Source of the DNA: Bacilli bacterium
GTDB lineage: Bacteria > Bacillota_I > Bacilli_A > Haloplasmatales > Haloplasmataceae
Direction: 5' to 3'
NCBI GenBank assembly: GCA_012513195.1
Contig: JAAZCR010000117.1
Location: 1 to 12,659, forward strand
DNA length: 12,659 nt
The notes under the pieces: generated by a model
The model's input: the letters and a program-made list of their open reading frames with translations, nothing else
What the model was told of the DNA's origin: nothing
Databases searched by the model: none
Shown here: positions 1 to 7,004 of the stretch, piece after piece
Numbering within the stretch: position 1 is the stretch's first letter
Layout of the letters: the number at the start of each line of letters is the position of its first letter
Translations under genes and position numbers: made by a program

Positions 1-1966
1 ATCAATATCATCTAGTGCGGAAAAAGAGATGGCTTTAATCAAAATGTTGATTAATACCGTCGTCGAAAACGCTGATATTCTCTTTATGATGCCAAGAGAA
101 GTAATCTCAGCAATTCAAGGGAATACAACCGCGGAAAAGATTAGCGACATCATTGCGTTTAACTTACGAATGACCGAAAACAGCAAGCAAAAATATGTTG
201 ATATGCTTGATGTTAATGAACGCATGGAAAACCTATTAGTTGATATTGAAAAGACAAAACAAGCAGCCCAAATTGAAGAAAAGATTGCCCAAGAAGTTAA
301 GAAAAACATCGAAGAAAATCAACGCGAATATATTCTAAGAGAAAAAATGAAGGTCATTCAAGATGAACTTGGTGAACGAGCAACAAAAGAAACGGAAATT
401 CAAAAACTAAGAGAAGCGATTGAAAATGCAGGAATGCCCGAACAAACTAAGAATAAAGCTCTTGATGAACTTCGTCGCTATGAAACTATTCCTAATTACT
501 CTAGTGAAGCGAATATCATTAGAACATATCTTGAATGGTTAATCGCTTTACCATGGAGTAAATCCAGCGAAGAAAACAATGATATTAAGAGGGCTGAAGA
601 AATTCTCGAAGCTGAACATTATGGCCTTGAAAAGGTAAAAGAACGTATTATTGAATATCTCGCTGTGAAAGTTATGACAGGAAAGACACCACCAACGATT
701 CTCTGTCTAGTTGGTCCACCAGGAGTTGGTAAGACTTCCTTAGCTCGGAGTGTCGCCCATGCTTTAAACCGCAAGTTTGTCAAAGTATCTCTTGGCGGTG
801 TGAACGATGAAGCAGAAATCCGTGGTCATCGTAGAACATATATTGGCGCCATGCCTGGTCGAATCATCCAAGAAATGAAAGTCGCAGGAGTTAATAACCC
901 TGTTTTCCTCTTAGATGAAATAGACAAGTTATCAAGCGATTATAAAGGTGACCCAGCAAGCGCCATGTTAGAAGTATTAGACCCTGAACAAAACAAGTAC
1001 TTTAGCGATCACTTCATTGAAGACCCATTTGATTTATCAAAGGTGCTCTTTATTGCGACCGCTAACTACTTAGGCAATATTCCAGCACCTTTAAGGGACC
1101 GAATGGAAATTGTAGAGTTAAGTAGCTATACGGAAATTGAAAAATACCACATTGCGCGTAACCACTTAATTCCTAAACAACTCGCAATGCATGGTTTAAA
1201 TAATAATCAAGTAGAAATTACTGATAATGCTATTTATAAGATTATTCGTTCCTATACCCGTGAAGCTGGTGTACGGAACTTAGAACGTTACATCGGATCA
1301 TTATGTCGTAAAGCGACAAAAGAAATACTTACCCAAAAACATGAAAAAGTAGTGTTTACAGAAGATAATTTAAAAGACTACTTAGGTAAGGAATTATTCT
1401 TCCACACCAAGAGTGGCGACCAAAATGTCGTCGGTGTGGTAAACGGCTTAGCTTACACCCCTTATGGTGGCGATACCTTACCAGTCGAAGTAACATTCTT
1501 TAAAGGTTCGGGTAAGTTGATGCTTACAGGTCAATTAGGCGATGTCATGAAAGAAAGTGCCCAAGCTGCTTTCAGTTATGTTCGTGCTAATGCAGAAAAA
1601 TACAACATTGATCCAAAAGTATTCCAAGAAAATGATATTCATATCCACGTTCCTGAAGGAGCCATTCCCAAAGATGGTCCAAGTGCGGGGATTACGATGG
1701 CAACAGCGATTCTTTCAGCACTTACAAACCGTAAGGTAGATCATTCCGTTGGTATGACTGGTGAAATAACCTTAAGAGGTCGAGTATTACCAATTGGAGG
1801 ATTGAAAGAAAAAGCGATTGCTGCTCATCGTTCAGGCTTAAAGACGATAATTATTCCTAAAGAAAACGAACCAGATCTAGATGATGTACCAGAAGTAGTA
1901 AGAAAAGAAGTAAAATTCGTCCTTGTAAGTGACATCAGCGAAGTCTTTGATATCGCCCTTTTGTGA
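1..1966 (+). CDS. lon: ATP-dependent protease Lon (LonA type), 5' end missing
   Basis: Cytosolic AAA+ serine protease that unfolds and degrades damaged and regulatory proteins. The frame is open from base 2 to the window edge, so the ATG at 29 is internal. Numbering from that ATG, a charged helical, coiled-coil-like stretch covers about 50-125, Walker A GPPGVGKT is at 229-236, Walker B with D296-E297 follows, and the C-terminal protease domain carries the Ser-Lys dyad S552 (in KDGPSAG) and K595 (in GGLKEK), 43 residues apart as in E. coli S679/K722. Since Walker A begins near residue 356 in E. coli Lon, about 120 N-terminal residues (the rest of the substrate-binding LON domain) lie outside the window. 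The stop TGA overlaps the GTG that could begin the next frame, and lon-ysxC is the order known in Bacillus subtilis, so the two are probably cotranscribed. Nothing in the visible part looks damaged. Confidence 0.97.
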   Translation, partial: SISSSAEKEMALIKMLINTVVENADILFMMPREVISAIQGNTTAEKISDIIAFNLRMTENSKQKYVDMLDVNERMENLLVDIEKTKQAAQIEEKIAQEVKKNIEENQREYILREKMKVIQDELGERATKETEIQKLREAIENAGMPEQTKNKALDELRRYETIPNYSSEANIIRTYLEWLIALPWSKSSEENNDIKRAEEILEAEHYGLEKVKERIIEYLAVKVMTGKTPPTILCLVGPPGVGKTSLARSVAHALNRKFVKVSLGGVNDEAEIRGHRRTYIGAMPGRIIQEMKVAGVNNPVFLLDEIDKLSSDYKGDPASAMLEVLDPEQNKYFSDHFIEDPFDLSKVLFIATANYLGNIPAPLRDRMEIVELSSYTEIEKYHIARNHLIPKQLAMHGLNNNQVEITDNAIYKIIRSYTREAGVRNLERYIGSLCRKATKEILTQKHEKVVFTEDNLKDYLGKELFFHTKSGDQNVVGVVNGLAYTPYGGDTLPVEVTFFKGSGKLMLTGQLGDVMKESAQAAFSYVRANAEKYNIDPKVFQENDIHIHVPEGAIPKDGPSAGITMATAILSALTNRKVDHSVGMTGEITLRGRVLPIGGLKEKAIAAHRSGLKTIIIPKENEPDLDDVPEVVRKEVKFVLVSDISEVFDIALL

Positions 1967-1971
1967 TCAAT

Positions 1972-2562
1972 ATGATTATTAAAAAAGCAGAACTTGTTGT
2001 TATGGCAGTAAAAGAGGAGAATTATCCTACTAACGGTCTTCCTGAAATTATGTTTCTCGGAAGAAGTAATGTAGGGAAATCCTCTTTTATTAATGCCTTA
2101 GTGAATAGGAAGAATTTGGCTTATACTTCAAGTACACCTGGGAAAACTCGTACCTTAAACTTTTATAATGTGAATGACATGCTGTACTTCGTTGATGTTC
2201 CTGGTTACGGTTATGCACAAGTGTCAAAGAAAGAACGCGAGCGTTTTGGTAAGATGATTGAAAACTACCTATTAAATCGCAAGGAGTTAAAACTAGCGAT
2301 GTTATTGGTGGATTTTCGTCATGAGCCAACGGAAGATGATGTATTAATGTATAATTACCTCAAGTACTACAACATTAACACCATTATAGTAGGAACCAAA
2401 GCTGATAAAGTCGGTATTACTAAACATCCTCGTCATCTGAAGATTATTCGCGAAAAACTAAACTTAACTGATAAAGATGTTATTATACCGTTTTCTTCTG
2501 TCACAAAGTATAATCTTGATAAAGTATGGGAAATTATATTAGAACAAATAAAACCTATTTAG
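1972..2562 (+). CDS. ysxC: Ribosome biogenesis GTP-binding protein YsxC/EngB
   Basis: TRAFAC-class GTPase of the EngB/YihA/YsxC family, which acts in late assembly of the large ribosomal subunit. With the start at ATG 1972 the protein has 196 residues: G1/P-loop GRSNVGKSS at 30-38, TPGKTRT switch region at 55-61, G3 DVPG at 75-78, G4 TKAD at 142-145 and a G5-like FSS near the C-terminus. The frame also opens at GTG 1963, which overlaps the lon stop codon by 4 nt. I prefer ATG 1972 because the protein then aligns without gap to the start of B. subtilis YsxC as I recall it (MKVTKSEIVISAVK versus MIIKKAELVVMAVK). Neither start has a clear Shine-Dalgarno, so translation probably depends on coupling to lon. 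The last codons form one arm of the downstream terminator. Confidence 0.96.
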   Translation: MIIKKAELVVMAVKEENYPTNGLPEIMFLGRSNVGKSSFINALVNRKNLAYTSSTPGKTRTLNFYNVNDMLYFVDVPGYGYAQVSKKERERFGKMIENYLLNRKELKLAMLLVDFRHEPTEDDVLMYNYLKYYNINTIIVGTKADKVGITKHPRHLKIIREKLNLTDKDVIIPFSSVTKYNLDKVWEIILEQIKPI

Positions 2563-2587
2563 AACAATCTAAATAGGTTTTTTTATT
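2551..2587 (+). terminator. Intrinsic terminator of lon-ysxC
   Basis: A perfect 13-bp stem (2551-2563 with 2568-2580) closes a 4-nt loop ACAA and is followed directly by a T-rich tail (TTTTATTTT). The left arm contains the last ysxC codons and its TAG stop, so termination begins inside the coding sequence. Confidence 0.93.
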
Positions 2588-2653
2588 TTGGTTATTTTTA
2601 GATAAGTCAAATCGAAGAAAATATATGTGGATTAGACTTTTTATATTTAAATC

Positions 2654-2671
2654 TATATGATTATTCATATA
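2654..2671. promoter_or_regulatory. 18-bp perfect palindrome, candidate operator
   Basis: TATATGA and TCATATA flank a TTAT centre. It lies 27 bp upstream of the -35 of the fabT-like gene, in otherwise empty sequence. The position and symmetry suit a MarR-type dimer, but binding is inference, and short AT-rich palindromes can arise by chance. Apart from this palindrome, the ysxC terminator and the promoter, I see nothing in the 190-nt gap 2563-2752. Confidence 0.35.
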
Positions 2672-2698
2672 AACAAACTAGGAAAAATAAGTAATTAT

Positions 2699-2727
2699 TT
2701 GGTATATTTTGTCATCTATGATATAAT
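2699..2727 (+). promoter_or_regulatory. Promoter of the fabT-like gene
   Basis: TTGGTA (2699-2704), a 17-bp spacer and a consensus TATAAT (2722-2727) put the transcript start near 2734. Because that is downstream of the ATG at 2657, the long form of the ORF would not be on this transcript, which supports the start at 2753. Confidence 0.75.
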
Positions 2728-2752
2728 AGTCTTTGAAGTGAGAGGTGCGTTT

Positions 2753-3193
2753 ATGGATAATCGGAAACTAATTAATGAATTATTAGTAGAGTTGTTTAAT
2801 CATATTCTTTTATTAGAAGAACGCAACTTAAAAGCGCGGGGATTAAAGAATTTGACTATTACTGAAGTCCACATAATCGAAGCAATAAAAAAGGTACCAG
2901 TACCATCAATGAGTGAAGTCGCTAATAAGCTGATGGTTACGGTTGGAACATTATCCACTTCGATTAACCGTTTAGTACAAAAAGGCTTTGTGAAGAGTGA
3001 ACGAAGCGATAAAGACCGCCGTGTTGTGCTCTTATCCCTAACTGAAAAAGGGGAGGAAGCGTTTAGAATTCATGAATCCTTCCACGAAAAAATGGTTAAT
3101 AAGATTCTAGAAAAATCTCATATTAATGAGGATGAATTATTAAGATCATCCCTGCAAAAGCTATTAGAGTTCTTTAATGAGTTAAAAATCTAA
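2753..3193 (+). CDS. MarR-family regulator resembling FabT
   Basis: Small winged-helix DNA-binding repressor of 146 residues. The start ATG 2753 has a GAGGTG Shine-Dalgarno and lies just downstream of a good promoter. The frame is open back to ATG 2657, but that lies upstream of the promoter. The helix-turn-helix covers about 52-77 (SMSEVANKLMVTVGTLSTS), and the wing carries the MarR DxxR-type signature SDKDRR at 85-90. From memory the sequence follows Streptococcus FabT closely: INELL near the N-terminus, MVTVGTLSTSINRLVQKGF in place of MVTLGTVTTSLNNLERKGY, DRRVVLLSLTEKG, then RIHESFHEKMV. FabT represses fatty-acid synthesis genes with acyl-ACP as corepressor and normally sits beside the fab cluster. 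Here no fab gene is visible, but a phospholipid-synthesis gene (cls) converges on it 2 bp away. MarR membership is near certain; the FabT role is inference. Confidence 0.9.
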   Translation: MDNRKLINELLVELFNHILLLEERNLKARGLKNLTITEVHIIEAIKKVPVPSMSEVANKLMVTVGTLSTSINRLVQKGFVKSERSDKDRRVVLLSLTEKGEEAFRIHESFHEKMVNKILEKSHINEDELLRSSLQKLLEFFNELKI

Positions 3194-3195
3194 TT

Positions 3196-4518
3196 TTATA
3201 AGTAATGGGAAAATAACTTACAAATAGCGAGCTTTAGTTTGGTCCAAACAGGATAGGTTTGGACCATTTCTTTTGTAAGTTGTTTACAATATGTTACTTG
3301 TTTTAAGAATACTTTCGTGAGATAATCAGTAAAATCTTTATCTATAACGAGCGTACCGATTTCTAAACTATATATGAAACTTCTGATATCTAGATTATGA
3401 GTGGAAATCAAAGCATGATTATCGATAATTACTACTTTAGAATGAAGAAAGGCTTGATTAGAGAATAGGTAAACCTCAATATCATTACTTACTAATATCG
3501 AGGCATAAGCTAACGTAGCTTGATAAACCAAGGGATGATCATTTTTGCTTGGTATCATCACTTTGATATCGATACCTTTATGCTTAAGATATAATAAGGC
3601 ATTTAGAAAACGATCATTAAGGATTAAGTAAGGGGTTTGTAAGTATACTCTTTCGTTTGCTTGATAGAGTTCTTCTAACACTTTATTTTCGATTAAATCT
3701 ATATCACTAATATCTACACCACTAGATATAACTTCGACGATTTTACTGCCTAGGAATTCTTGTTTGATTAAGTATTTATCAACTTCGACTTTTCTTTTTA
3801 AAGCATACATTAAATCCGCTAAGAAGCGTTTTTCAATTATTTCTACCGCATTTCCAGTGATTTTTAGTGCACTATCCACCCAGATACCTAGTTTCTGATT
3901 TTTACCTAAATATTTATCGCCAATATTAAACCCAGTTAAGTAAGCAATTTTGTTATCGATAACCATTACTTTGCGATGGTTGCGATAGTTAATACCAGTA
4001 AAGATTTTTAAGAAAGGAACGAGTTTTCCTCCATGTTTGCGGAATTCGTTAAGATATTTCTTTTTTATCTTAATAGAGCCTAACTGATCATATAAAATAA
4101 TAACTTCCACTCCACGTTGTAAACATTTTGTTAGTTGATTAAAAAACTCTTTCCCAATTTCATCAGTATTTAAAGCAAAAAAACTGATATGAATGTAATT
4201 TTTCGCTTCGTTTAGTTCCATAAACATATCATCGAAGAATTTTTTACCATTTGTGAAAAACTGAAGGTCATTACGACTAGTTGTTTTGCTGTTACTTAAG
4301 GTAGGAAGGTTTTCAAGGTCAATCTTTCGTTTTTTAATGAGTTTTCTCTGGGTATAATCATCAAGTACATTTAAAATATAGAATAAAGGTGTTAAAACAG
4401 GTATAAGTAATGTTAGTAATACTAAATGATAATATAAACTACTATTAATGCGTTTATAAAGTAATAGTCTTAATCCAAAGAAGAAGTTAATGAGATATAT
4501 AGTTAGGATAATAACCAT
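3196..4518 (-). CDS. cls: Cardiolipin synthase-type phospholipase D protein
   Basis: Membrane enzyme of the phospholipase D superfamily. Cls proteins join two phosphatidylglycerols into cardiolipin plus glycerol. The 440 residues hold two N-terminal hydrophobic segments (about 1-21 and 29-50) and then two HKD motifs: H181-x-K183-x4-D188 and H359-x-K361-x4-D366. Each is followed by a conserved stretch (GFNIGDKYLG; HNLDIRSF). The usual GS before the second xN is ST here, a mild deviation. The length is slightly below the common 480-500. The frame can be opened at GTG 4542, but that codon lies within a terminator stem. ATG 4518 has a perfect GGAGG (4524-4528) 5 nt away and is chosen. It is the third gene of the minus-strand group tmcAL-mrp-cls and ends 2 bp from the convergent regulator. 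I recognise the family firmly; cardiolipin as the exact product is likely but not shown. Confidence 0.9.
   Translation of the reverse strand: MVIILTIYLINFFFGLRLLLYKRINSSLYYHLVLLTLLIPVLTPLFYILNVLDDYTQRKLIKKRKIDLENLPTLSNSKTTSRNDLQFFTNGKKFFDDMFMELNEAKNYIHISFFALNTDEIGKEFFNQLTKCLQRGVEVIILYDQLGSIKIKKKYLNEFRKHGGKLVPFLKIFTGINYRNHRKVMVIDNKIAYLTGFNIGDKYLGKNQKLGIWVDSALKITGNAVEIIEKRFLADLMYALKRKVEVDKYLIKQEFLGSKIVEVISSGVDISDIDLIENKVLEELYQANERVYLQTPYLILNDRFLNALLYLKHKGIDIKVMIPSKNDHPLVYQATLAYASILVSNDIEVYLFSNQAFLHSKVVIIDNHALISTHNLDIRSFIYSLEIGTLVIDKDFTDYLTKVFLKQVTYCKQLTKEMVQTYPVWTKLKLAICKLFSHYL
3240..3276 (+). terminator. Terminator of the fabT-like gene, embedded in cls
   Basis: A perfect 10-bp stem, 3240-3249 with 3257-3266 (TGGTCCAAAC/GTTTGGACCA), has a 7-nt loop and is followed on the plus strand by TTTCTTTTG. 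It lies 47 nt after the regulator's stop, within the antisense strand of the cls coding end. It is enclosed by a second perfect 10-bp inverted repeat, 3215-3224 with 3272-3281. Confidence 0.7.
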
Positions 4519-4528
4519 AATTACCTCC
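4516..4528 (-). promoter_or_regulatory. Shine-Dalgarno that decides the cls start
   Basis: On the minus strand GGAGG (4524-4528) is 5 nt from ATG (4516-4518). Only three bases separate it from the end of the upstream 17-bp hairpin, so a folded hairpin would crowd this ribosome-binding site. Confidence 0.85.
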
Positions 4529-4570
4529 AAAAAATAACGCACCTTAATTCACTATTAAGGTGCGTTATTT
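4529..4570 (-). terminator. Terminator-like hairpin between mrp and cls
   Basis: A perfect 17-bp stem (4532-4548 with 4554-4570) has a 5-nt loop. On the minus strand it ends in TTATTTTTT just before the cls Shine-Dalgarno. It starts 24 nt after the mrp stop. It looks like an intrinsic terminator for tmcAL-mrp, but its placement also suits attenuation or occlusion of cls. On the plus strand it has no T-tract. Confidence 0.85.
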
Positions 4571-4594
4571 AACAAATAATATGTATAATTTAGG

Positions 4595-5608
4595 TTATTT
4601 ACCTAATATTTGTTTTGCGATATTTAAATATACTAAGCCATTGTACTCATCTAAACCATAGATGGAATGATGACCATTTCTTGGTTGGGCAAGTTCTAGT
4701 TTACCTAAGAGCGGTACACCAAGTTGTTTTGCCACTTCTTCACCGCCACCTTGACCAAAGAGATATACTTCAGCACTTGTTTCAGGTGTTCTAAAGAAGG
4801 ACATATTTTCAACTACACCAAGGATTTTGTGATTGAGTTGTTTCGCACCAAAACCAGCTTTGACAGCAATTTGACTAGCGGTTGGGTGCGGAATGGTGAC
4901 GATAATCATTTCACATTGAGGAATGATGGATTGAATATCAAGGGCAACATCACCAGTTCCTGGTGGTAAGTCGATTAAAATGTACTCAATATCATCGTCC
5001 CACTTTACATCATAGAAGAAATGCTGCAACATCTTGTGTAACATGGGACCACGCCACATTAATGGTCGATTATTTTCAATGAAGAAGGCGGTACTAATAA
5101 CTTGCACACCCCATTTTTCAAAGGGGATAATCTTTTCATCATCTGTACCTTTAGGTAGTTTAATCTCTAAATCCATTACACTAGGAATGGATGGTCCGTA
5201 GATATCAGCGTCGATTAATCCGACCTTCACGCCTAACTTCGCTAAAGTGACGGCTAAGTTAGCGGTTACGGTTGATTTCCCAACCCCACCTTTACCACTA
5301 GCAATACCGATATAACGAATTTTCTTTTCTTTATCCAATACAGTACCTTTTTCTTTTGGTGTAAGGTCTTCTAACTCAAGTTTTAAACCACTAAATTTTA
5401 AATCAATCTTGATTAATTTTGTTAAATGAACTTTAAATTGCTTTACCTCTGGGGCATCTTTATTTTCTAAGGCTAGAATTAGGACGACCCGATTATTTTC
5501 CGTATCGATACCTAAATGACGGATTCCTCCAGTTTCTTTGAAGGTTTTTCCGCTGGATGGGTCTCGCAGTACTTCAATCTTTTCCCGTAATTCCTGAATC
5601 GTTACCAT
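4595..5608 (-). CDS. mrp: Mrp/ApbC-family P-loop ATPase lacking the CxxC motif
   Basis: A 337-residue protein of the Mrp/NBP35 family, usually an ATP-dependent carrier that delivers Fe-S clusters in the cytosol. An N-terminal MIP18-like (DUF59) domain covers about 1-80 (DP at 16-17, GGIR at 27-30). It is followed by a deviant Walker A GKGGVGKS (105-112), DADIYGPS (133-140), a Walker B-like IDLPPGTGD (212-220) and the family motif GVVENMSFF (264-272). Where many Mrp proteins have CPxC, this one reads RTPET (273-277), and its only cysteine is C232. It may therefore not carry a bridging cluster, or may resemble SalA-type Mrp proteins of Bacillus. The frame is open to ATG 5635, but ATG 5608 has an AAGGA Shine-Dalgarno at good spacing, so it is chosen. 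It lies 76 nt downstream of tmcAL with no terminator seen between, suggesting cotranscription. Confidence 0.93.
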   Translation of the reverse strand: MVTIQELREKIEVLRDPSSGKTFKETGGIRHLGIDTENNRVVLILALENKDAPEVKQFKVHLTKLIKIDLKFSGLKLELEDLTPKEKGTVLDKEKKIRYIGIASGKGGVGKSTVTANLAVTLAKLGVKVGLIDADIYGPSIPSVMDLEIKLPKGTDDEKIIPFEKWGVQVISTAFFIENNRPLMWRGPMLHKMLQHFFYDVKWDDDIEYILIDLPPGTGDVALDIQSIIPQCEMIIVTIPHPTASQIAVKAGFGAKQLNHKILGVVENMSFFRTPETSAEVYLFGQGGGEEVAKQLGVPLLGKLELAQPRNGHHSIYGLDEYNGLVYLNIAKQILGK

Positions 5609-5684
5609 AAAAACATCCTTTCTATTTACGTTCATTCTTTATTTTAACACTAATGAAAAGAAAAATAAACTAATATAACCTCAC

Positions 5685-6830
5685 CTAGCGTATTATTGGA
5701 ATCTTCCGTTCGTCTTGGTTATCTGTTAAATGATAGATTTGACTAACATGGAGATCAAGTTTTACTAAGTCATAATTTTGACGGGTAATATTGGTAATGA
5801 TAGGGATGGTGCTTATTTTTTTCAGTTTTTGAATGATAGGTGTTTTTTCTTTTCTAAATCCTAATATTCTTATACATTTTGGACCATTATGAATATTGTA
5901 GGCTTCAACTTCTTCTTTGGTGATGGTATTTAAAATGTGCGTTAAAGAACGTTGAATTCTTCCTTTAGTGTAGCGTTTTGAAACGAGGGATGTTACGAGT
6001 TCAGCAAAAGTATTTGATGTCTTTACAGCCTTAATTATCGCTTTTTCGAGACCTTCAGTGATATCATGGATCTGATGAAGTTCGTATTGTTTAGCTAGAA
6101 TTTGATACTTGAGATAAGGGTAGTATTGTTCCCAATAGTGAAGGGGCTGTGTACTAAGGGCTTCTAAAGTATAAGGTGGTACAACATTACTGATATTTTG
6201 GTTTTCTTTCACAAGTTTACGAATGGCGGTGGCACTCGCGAAATAGTTATGGGTGATTTCCGTATCATGATACATATTACCAAGTCTTGTGATAGTTTGA
6301 TACTTAATATTTGGGTTAATTCTTTTAATTTGTCTAATATATTGTATACCTAAAATATCATTGGATTTAAACTCTAGATTAGTATTTATAAGGGCTTTAA
6401 GGGCAAGCTCAGCTGCTTTAGGGTAACTATATCCTTCGTCAAGATAAATCTTAATTTTATCATCAAAGGCAGGATTATTGATAACTTCAGCATTTTCTGT
6501 TAAAATTAAATAATCATTGGATTCGCTACCAAAGACAATTTCGCTTACGCCACACTGATTAAGTAGGTAAATTGCGCCATAACTAAATAAATCGGCACTT
6601 GCCACTGCATATAGATAAGGTAATTCGATGACGATATCACACCCAGCTTCTAAGGCTAGGGCAGTGCGCACATGTTTATCTAAGATGGCAACATCACCTC
6701 TTTCGGTGAAGTTACCACTCATTACCGCAATGAGGACATCACAATTAGTTAAACGTTTAGTTTCTTGTAAATGGTATAAATGACCATTATGAAAGGGATT
6801 ATATTCAACAACAATACCTGCGATTTTCAT
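5685..6830 (-). CDS. tmcAL: tRNA(Met) cytidine acetate ligase TmcAL (YlbM)
   Basis: Cytosolic enzyme that uses acetate and ATP to form N4-acetylcytidine at the wobble position of elongator tRNA-Met. The protein has 381 residues, against about 415 in B. subtilis. The start MKIAGIVVEYNPFHNGH carries the nucleotidyltransferase motif HxGH (H14-H17). SGNFTERGD at about 42-50 and the later SATAIRKL (the S-x-T-x-I-R motif of this superfamily) complete the ATP-binding signature. TTG 6842 would add four residues, but ATG 6830 is preceded by GGTGAT at a suitable distance and gives the family's usual start. It is the first gene of the minus-strand group tmcAL-mrp-cls, divergent from yceD. In Bacillus ylbM also lies next to ylbN(yceD)-rpmF, so the context agrees. 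Confidence 0.95.
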   Translation of the reverse strand: MKIAGIVVEYNPFHNGHLYHLQETKRLTNCDVLIAVMSGNFTERGDVAILDKHVRTALALEAGCDIVIELPYLYAVASADLFSYGAIYLLNQCGVSEIVFGSESNDYLILTENAEVINNPAFDDKIKIYLDEGYSYPKAAELALKALINTNLEFKSNDILGIQYIRQIKRINPNIKYQTITRLGNMYHDTEITHNYFASATAIRKLVKENQNISNVVPPYTLEALSTQPLHYWEQYYPYLKYQILAKQYELHQIHDITEGLEKAIIKAVKTSNTFAELVTSLVSKRYTKGRIQRSLTHILNTITKEEVEAYNIHNGPKCIRILGFRKEKTPIIQKLKKISTIPIITNITRQNYDLVKLDLHVSQIYHLTDNQDERKIPIIR

Positions 6831-6853
6831 AGCATCACCCAAAATATATGATG

Positions 6854-6882
6854 ATTATATCTTATCATGAAAAAAGATTAAA
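6854..6882 (-). promoter_or_regulatory. Probable tmcAL promoter
   Basis: Read on the minus strand, TATAAT (6854-6859) lies 17 bp after TTTAAT (6877-6882, a weak -35). The predicted transcript start is about 17 nt before the tmcAL ATG. The -10 is exact and the -35 matches only half the consensus. Confidence 0.5.
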
Positions 6883-6962
6883 TTTAAGCATTTAAGTTTA
6901 TAATAATAGTGATATTTTACGGATTTTTCCTTAATAACTTGAAAAAAAGTTGACATTTAAGC
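6882..6962. repeat. Three ATTTAAG copies in the tmcAL/yceD divergent region
   Basis: ATTTAAG occurs at 6882-6888, 6890-6896 and 6955-6961. The first and third are followed by C, and the third begins on the last base of the yceD -35. The motif is AT-rich, so chance is plausible. The rest of the 174-nt divergent gap holds only the two promoters. Confidence 0.3.
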
Positions 6963-6978
6963 GTAAAAAATATATAAT
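6950..6978 (+). promoter_or_regulatory. Consensus promoter of yceD-rpmF
   Basis: TTGACA (6950-6955), exactly 17 bp, then TATAAT (6973-6978): both hexamers match the sigma-A consensus fully. The transcript would start near 6985, about 20 nt before the ATG, as expected for a strongly expressed ribosomal gene. Confidence 0.92.
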
Positions 6979-7004
6979 TTTACTGTTGCATCGAGGTGAT
7001 AACC

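Noticed and set aside
1-28. ATG 29 as the true start of lon, giving a short Lon
   Set aside because: The frame is open upstream to the window edge and about 120 residues of the N-terminal domain are missing, so the gene is simply cut by the window.
115-309. Antisense ORF in lon, and similar antisense or shifted frames at 1557-1739, 2090-2329, 4724-4969, 8256-8453, 10098-10286 and 10979-11197
   Set aside because: All lie fully within well-recognised genes, have low-complexity or shadow-like translations, and lack their own expression signals.
2657-2752. N-terminal extension of 32 residues on the MarR/FabT-like protein from ATG 2657
   Set aside because: It runs through the palindrome and across the promoter, has no Shine-Dalgarno, and does not match the family. 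ATG 2753 has GAGGTG and lies downstream of the promoter.
4519-4542. Longer cls start at GTG 4542
   Set aside because: The codon sits inside the terminator stem with no ribosome-binding site. ATG 4518 has a perfect GGAGG at 5 nt.
6996-7004. yceD start at GTG 6996
   Set aside because: This GTG is part of the GAGGTG Shine-Dalgarno that serves ATG 7005.
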